The position numbers and the translations under genes were made by a program. Under the pieces are notes generated by a model that saw only the letters and a list, made by a program, of their open reading frames with translations, did not search any database and was not told the origin of the DNA. From the NCBI RefSeq assembly GCF_938015485.1, contig NZ_CALLVU010000035.1, positions 4,925-68,924 on the forward strand: 64,000 bases of DNA. Reading direction: 5' to 3'. Of the stretch, positions 62,501 through 64,000 are shown one piece after another; the first letter of the stretch is position 1; every line of letters starts with the position of its first letter. This stretch comes from an uncultured Lachnoanaerobaculum sp. (GTDB lineage: Bacteria; Bacillota; Clostridia; Lachnospirales; Lachnospiraceae).

Positions 62501-64000
62501 TTATCTCTTGTAAGATTTATCGCTACGCTTGACCAAGGTGTATTAGGTATCGGAGTCTGATCCGCATTAAGTACAGATGCTCTTGTAGTAAATGAAGTGA
62601 AATCGTTTCCGACTACAGTGGCACTGCTTTGTACATTAGGTGTGGCAAAACTGTCACTTGTCAGATTCTCTACATAGAGCTTATAGTTTCCTTCATTGCT
62701 CAGCTTATTTGTAAAACTTATATTTCCGTTTGCATCCGTTCTTCCGGACTCAACCACACTCTCGGTACCTGATGCGTCAAGCTTTACAAGTACATAAGGT
62801 CTGTTGGTTATATTAAGGTCTGTACTGTCATATACTCCGTTGCCGTTTAAATCATAAAAGGCATGAGTTGCAATATTGTACTTATGTGTACCTACCTGTG
62901 AATCTGTAAACTCATTTGCACCGTCAAGGTTATTGCCTCTCCATGAAGCCACCGAGTTGTTGGCTGTATCTGTAGCCGCATTCTCCTTTGTATCAGGCAT
63001 CTCAACTTTATAGTTGAATGTAACCTCTTCATTTGCAACTACACTCTGACCGTTCTTTAAATCCGCTTTAAACATTGTTACAGCGGACCAGTCACTAATA
63101 CTTGAAGCCGGCACCCATGTGGCATTTACATTACCGTTTATATTGTCGCTTGGATTATCTGTAGAATAATAAACGTCAAACTTACTGTTGTTTACAGTCA
63201 CTCCCGATATAGCCTTAGGATATATCTTTGAGCCTCTGTCATGGTAAACTCCGCTTCCGTCTTTTACAATGAACTTGTCGTTGGCATACGGGAAAACATC
63301 TATTACATGGAGATCCTGTACAGGGTCGTTTGTATTGTTCCAAACTCTTACCTGATAATCTAAGATATCTCCCTTATCAGCTTTCATCTTGGTCTGATAA
63401 GCGCTCTCTGTAGAAAGCTTTACCTTCTTTCCGAGTACCATAGCCTGTGGAGGTACAAAGGTATAGTTATATGTTATTGTAGAAAGTCTGTCTGTAGTAT
63501 TTCCGTTGTTATTTGCATCATACAGGTCAAGGTAGTTTGCAGTATCTGAGGAATATATAATTCCCGGAGCCGCACTTGAAGCCACTGTGGTATTATTATC
63601 CCAGCTGAGTATCACCTTTATATCATGTGGACCTCCGTCCATACCTGCTGTAGGTTTGAATGAAATATTTAGATGGTCAGTTCTGTCTTTTGTAAGGTTT
63701 CCGTAACCGGTAATTGTAGACCCCGGAAACGTTAAACCTGTAAGTTCAAACTCATATGCCGTCTTTCCGACATTACCTTTATAATTCGGTATAACCGTAG
63801 GAGTAGGATTAACAGTAAATAAATTGGCATTCATCTGCGGTTGCACACTGTCAAAGGCAAGGTCCGAATCTACTACAACCACCATCTTAGGGTTTACTGC
63901 AGCTCTCGGGTCCCAAAGTATACTGTTATACCAAATGCGTGGTGTTATTTTTATAGTTCCTCCGACACTTACGGTACTTGTAGCGGCGGTGTCGTTTATA
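59548..64000 (-). CDS. second giant MucBP-repeat surface protein (partial, 5' end outside window)
   Basis: A 1484-codon fragment; the reading frame stays open to the right edge (in-frame sequence continues past the first Met at 63885), so the true start lies outside. The visible part begins in a DUF11-like beta region. It then has an SdrD-B-like domain (THAFYDLNGNGVYDST), eleven MucBP-type repeats (62457 down to 59971), a low-complexity stalk, and a tail with VPKTS, a hydrophobic helix and RRKEK. It is a paralogue of the protein at 19546-26106, sharing the VRPAK block and ALSVPKT sequence before the anchor. It should be anchored by a sortase. The interaction target is not known. Confidence 0.88.
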   Translation of the reverse strand, partial: INDTAATSTVSVGGTIKITPRIWYNSILWDPRAAVNPKMVVVVDSDLAFDSVQPQMNANLFTVNPTPTVIPNYKGNVGKTAYEFELTGLTFPGSTITGYGNLTKDRTDHLNISFKPTAGMDGGPHDIKVILSWDNNTTVASSAAPGIIYSSDTANYLDLYDANNNGNTTDRLSTITYNYTFVPPQAMVLGKKVKLSTESAYQTKMKADKGDILDYQVRVWNNTNDPVQDLHVIDVFPYANDKFIVKDGSGVYHDRGSKIYPKAISGVTVNNSKFDVYYSTDNPSDNINGNVNATWVPASSISDWSAVTMFKADLKNGQSVVANEEVTFNYKVEMPDTKENAATDTANNSVASWRGNNLDGANEFTDSQVGTHKYNIATHAFYDLNGNGVYDSTDLNITNRPYVLVKLDASGTESVVESGRTDANGNISFTNKLSNEGNYKLYVENLTSDSFATPNVQSSATVVGNDFTSFTTRASVLNADQTPIPNTPWSSVAINLTRDNPTAIKNLGLKTDFYNLTVKHIKDEDGSNLVADVTTREPRDTRYTTAPITTDPNFEVDTANLPANASGSYTADTTVTYHYVRRNADDVTVHHYETGTTTELYATSSSATPAAEVLSGARQMGKPYQTYRRDISTAGSYAIPHYHLVGTPQGPTSGTFDATPKTVTYYYERNTSPDVTIKYIDIDTGDNLTRPESLGSSTMINTPTVLSGANKEGLAWSSSQLPVDNYDFISSSTPTSGVFGDGTTTVTYSYRRKNAGNITVHHYERGSSTELYSPTVGAAAGPEVIDGTRKLGLTYQSQDRSAQIMNYHLYQAPSPTLLTFTTAPQEISYYYERDNGSSITVHYIDDGTGNELYSAVPGGTPSAIVLDGTNKLGLTYTTQSKTFPHFHLVSSPVNPVVTFGSTPVEVYYRYRRDDAGDVKVHYLEDGTNATLSHDEFFSGAEKSGLTYSTSAKSIPFYTVVNAQPTDYTGTYPASGLREITYYYRRDDAGNVTVHHYETGTTNSLLPDEYLPGAGKAGLSYSTNPGSVQYYSVVDAHPNGYADIYPANGNREVTYYYRRDDAGDVTVHHVEAGTGNTLAPDEFFSGTSKSGLPYTTSPVSITNFTVVNPTPANNTGTFTPGVNYVITYEYRRDDAGDITANYYDTHGNRIESTELLPGANKLGLPYTTPQKNIRYYDLVAVPNNANGVYGTSDITVDYIYKRQDAGNIIIRYLDEDGNTELANTVVLNGSEQIGMPYTSEVKSFEYYDLVSMPANANGVFDPGTQRVDFIYRRKNAGNVIARYINSAGFPIESEEFFDGTRKLGLPYETSEKYIPGYHLDLVSGSPSGIFEENPVEIKYIYVKDPSVVITPGTENVKLATPSTIADPRDWNIDFTIRPRATSSIATRSNSSKGGSGGDSTVRPAKATVVNNNDVKPQIDKPELNNPEIPLIIIDKPKADVVDNTKSTRKALSVPKTSDSRNTFGYFILLIVSCGLIVLLRRKEK
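59971..62457 (-). repeat. array of 11 MucBP-type repeats
   Basis: Same unit as in the paralogue: xAGxVTVHHYExGTT opening, KxGLxYxT middle, YYYRRD closing. Copies differ, with some longer units that carry an extra Ala/Pro/Ser insertion. Confidence 0.85.

Noticed and set aside
1..64000. Mobile element, prophage or integrated plasmid
   Set aside because: No integrase, transposase, phage structural gene, inverted terminal repeats or attachment duplications were seen; the tRNA genes show no adjacent duplicated 3' end.

Overview
The window reads as chromosomal DNA of a low-GC Firmicute of the family Lachnospiraceae. The evidence is A/T-rich coding sequence, strong GGAGG-type ribosome sites, TTG and GTG starts, canonical TTGACA/TATAAT promoters, a dnaX-ybaB-recR block, a YesN/YesM two-component system, a Gram-positive-type Tad pilus operon with Flp1, DUF5702 and FHA proteins, a desulfoferrodoxin/rubredoxin pair (anaerobic oxygen defence), and large MucBP-repeat surface proteins. 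An oral or mucosal genus such as Lachnoanaerobaculum would fit, but the species is inference. No phage, insertion sequence or CRISPR array was seen.

Left part (1-12.7 kb, almost all minus strand): the start of a SleB-like cell-wall hydrolase (cut by the left edge), an M20 amidohydrolase, a class B sortase with its own promoter, and then a compact eleven-gene Tad/Flp pilus operon. In transcription order it is TadZ-like, prepilin peptidase 1, CpaF ATPase, TadB, TadC with a large extra outer domain, Flp1 pilin, DUF5702 protein, a TadE-like protein with two Cys/His modules, prepilin peptidase 2, a second TadE-like pseudopilin and an FHA protein.

12.8-19.5 kb: one minus-strand operon greA-dtd-yesN-yesM-membrane-anchored sugar sensor-mglB-like lipoprotein, closed by a terminator. 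No ABC ATPase or permease follows. Upstream of greA lies a free-standing structured RNA with a strong promoter and a terminator, best read as 6S RNA. 19.5-26.1 kb holds a 2186-residue MucBP-repeat adhesin with a sortase-type tail. A paralogue occupies 59.5 kb to the right edge, so the window is bracketed by two giant surface proteins.

26.4-29.5 kb: an ArsR-type repressor with tandem operators heads an operon of HMA chaperone, Zn/Cd P-type ATPase and, unexpectedly, luxS. 29.6-39.8 kb: housekeeping block dnaX-ybaB-recR-TPR protein-cvpA-O-antigen-ligase-like-trpS, plus a phosphofructokinase with its own promoter. 39.9-46.1 kb: tRNA-Lys, a LysR regulator, two GNAT enzymes, an L,D-transpeptidase, a lipoprotein-queA pair, tRNA-Arg beside birA, and tRNA-Thr.

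46.1-52 kb: a small GNAT, an Rrf2 regulator with a palindromic promoter, a five-gene operon (small protein, DUF6472-like Cys protein, rhodanese-TtcA fusion, metallophosphoesterase, pepT), and an mscL-superoxide reductase-rubredoxin operon. 52.3-56 kb: a choline-binding-type repeat protein divergent from a fused LicC/LicA-like phosphocholine enzyme, which together suggest phosphocholine on the envelope. 56.1-59.4 kb: an operon of HAD phosphatase, zinc-dependent phospholipase C-like protein, TerD and AIM24-family proteins, probably an envelope-stress module.
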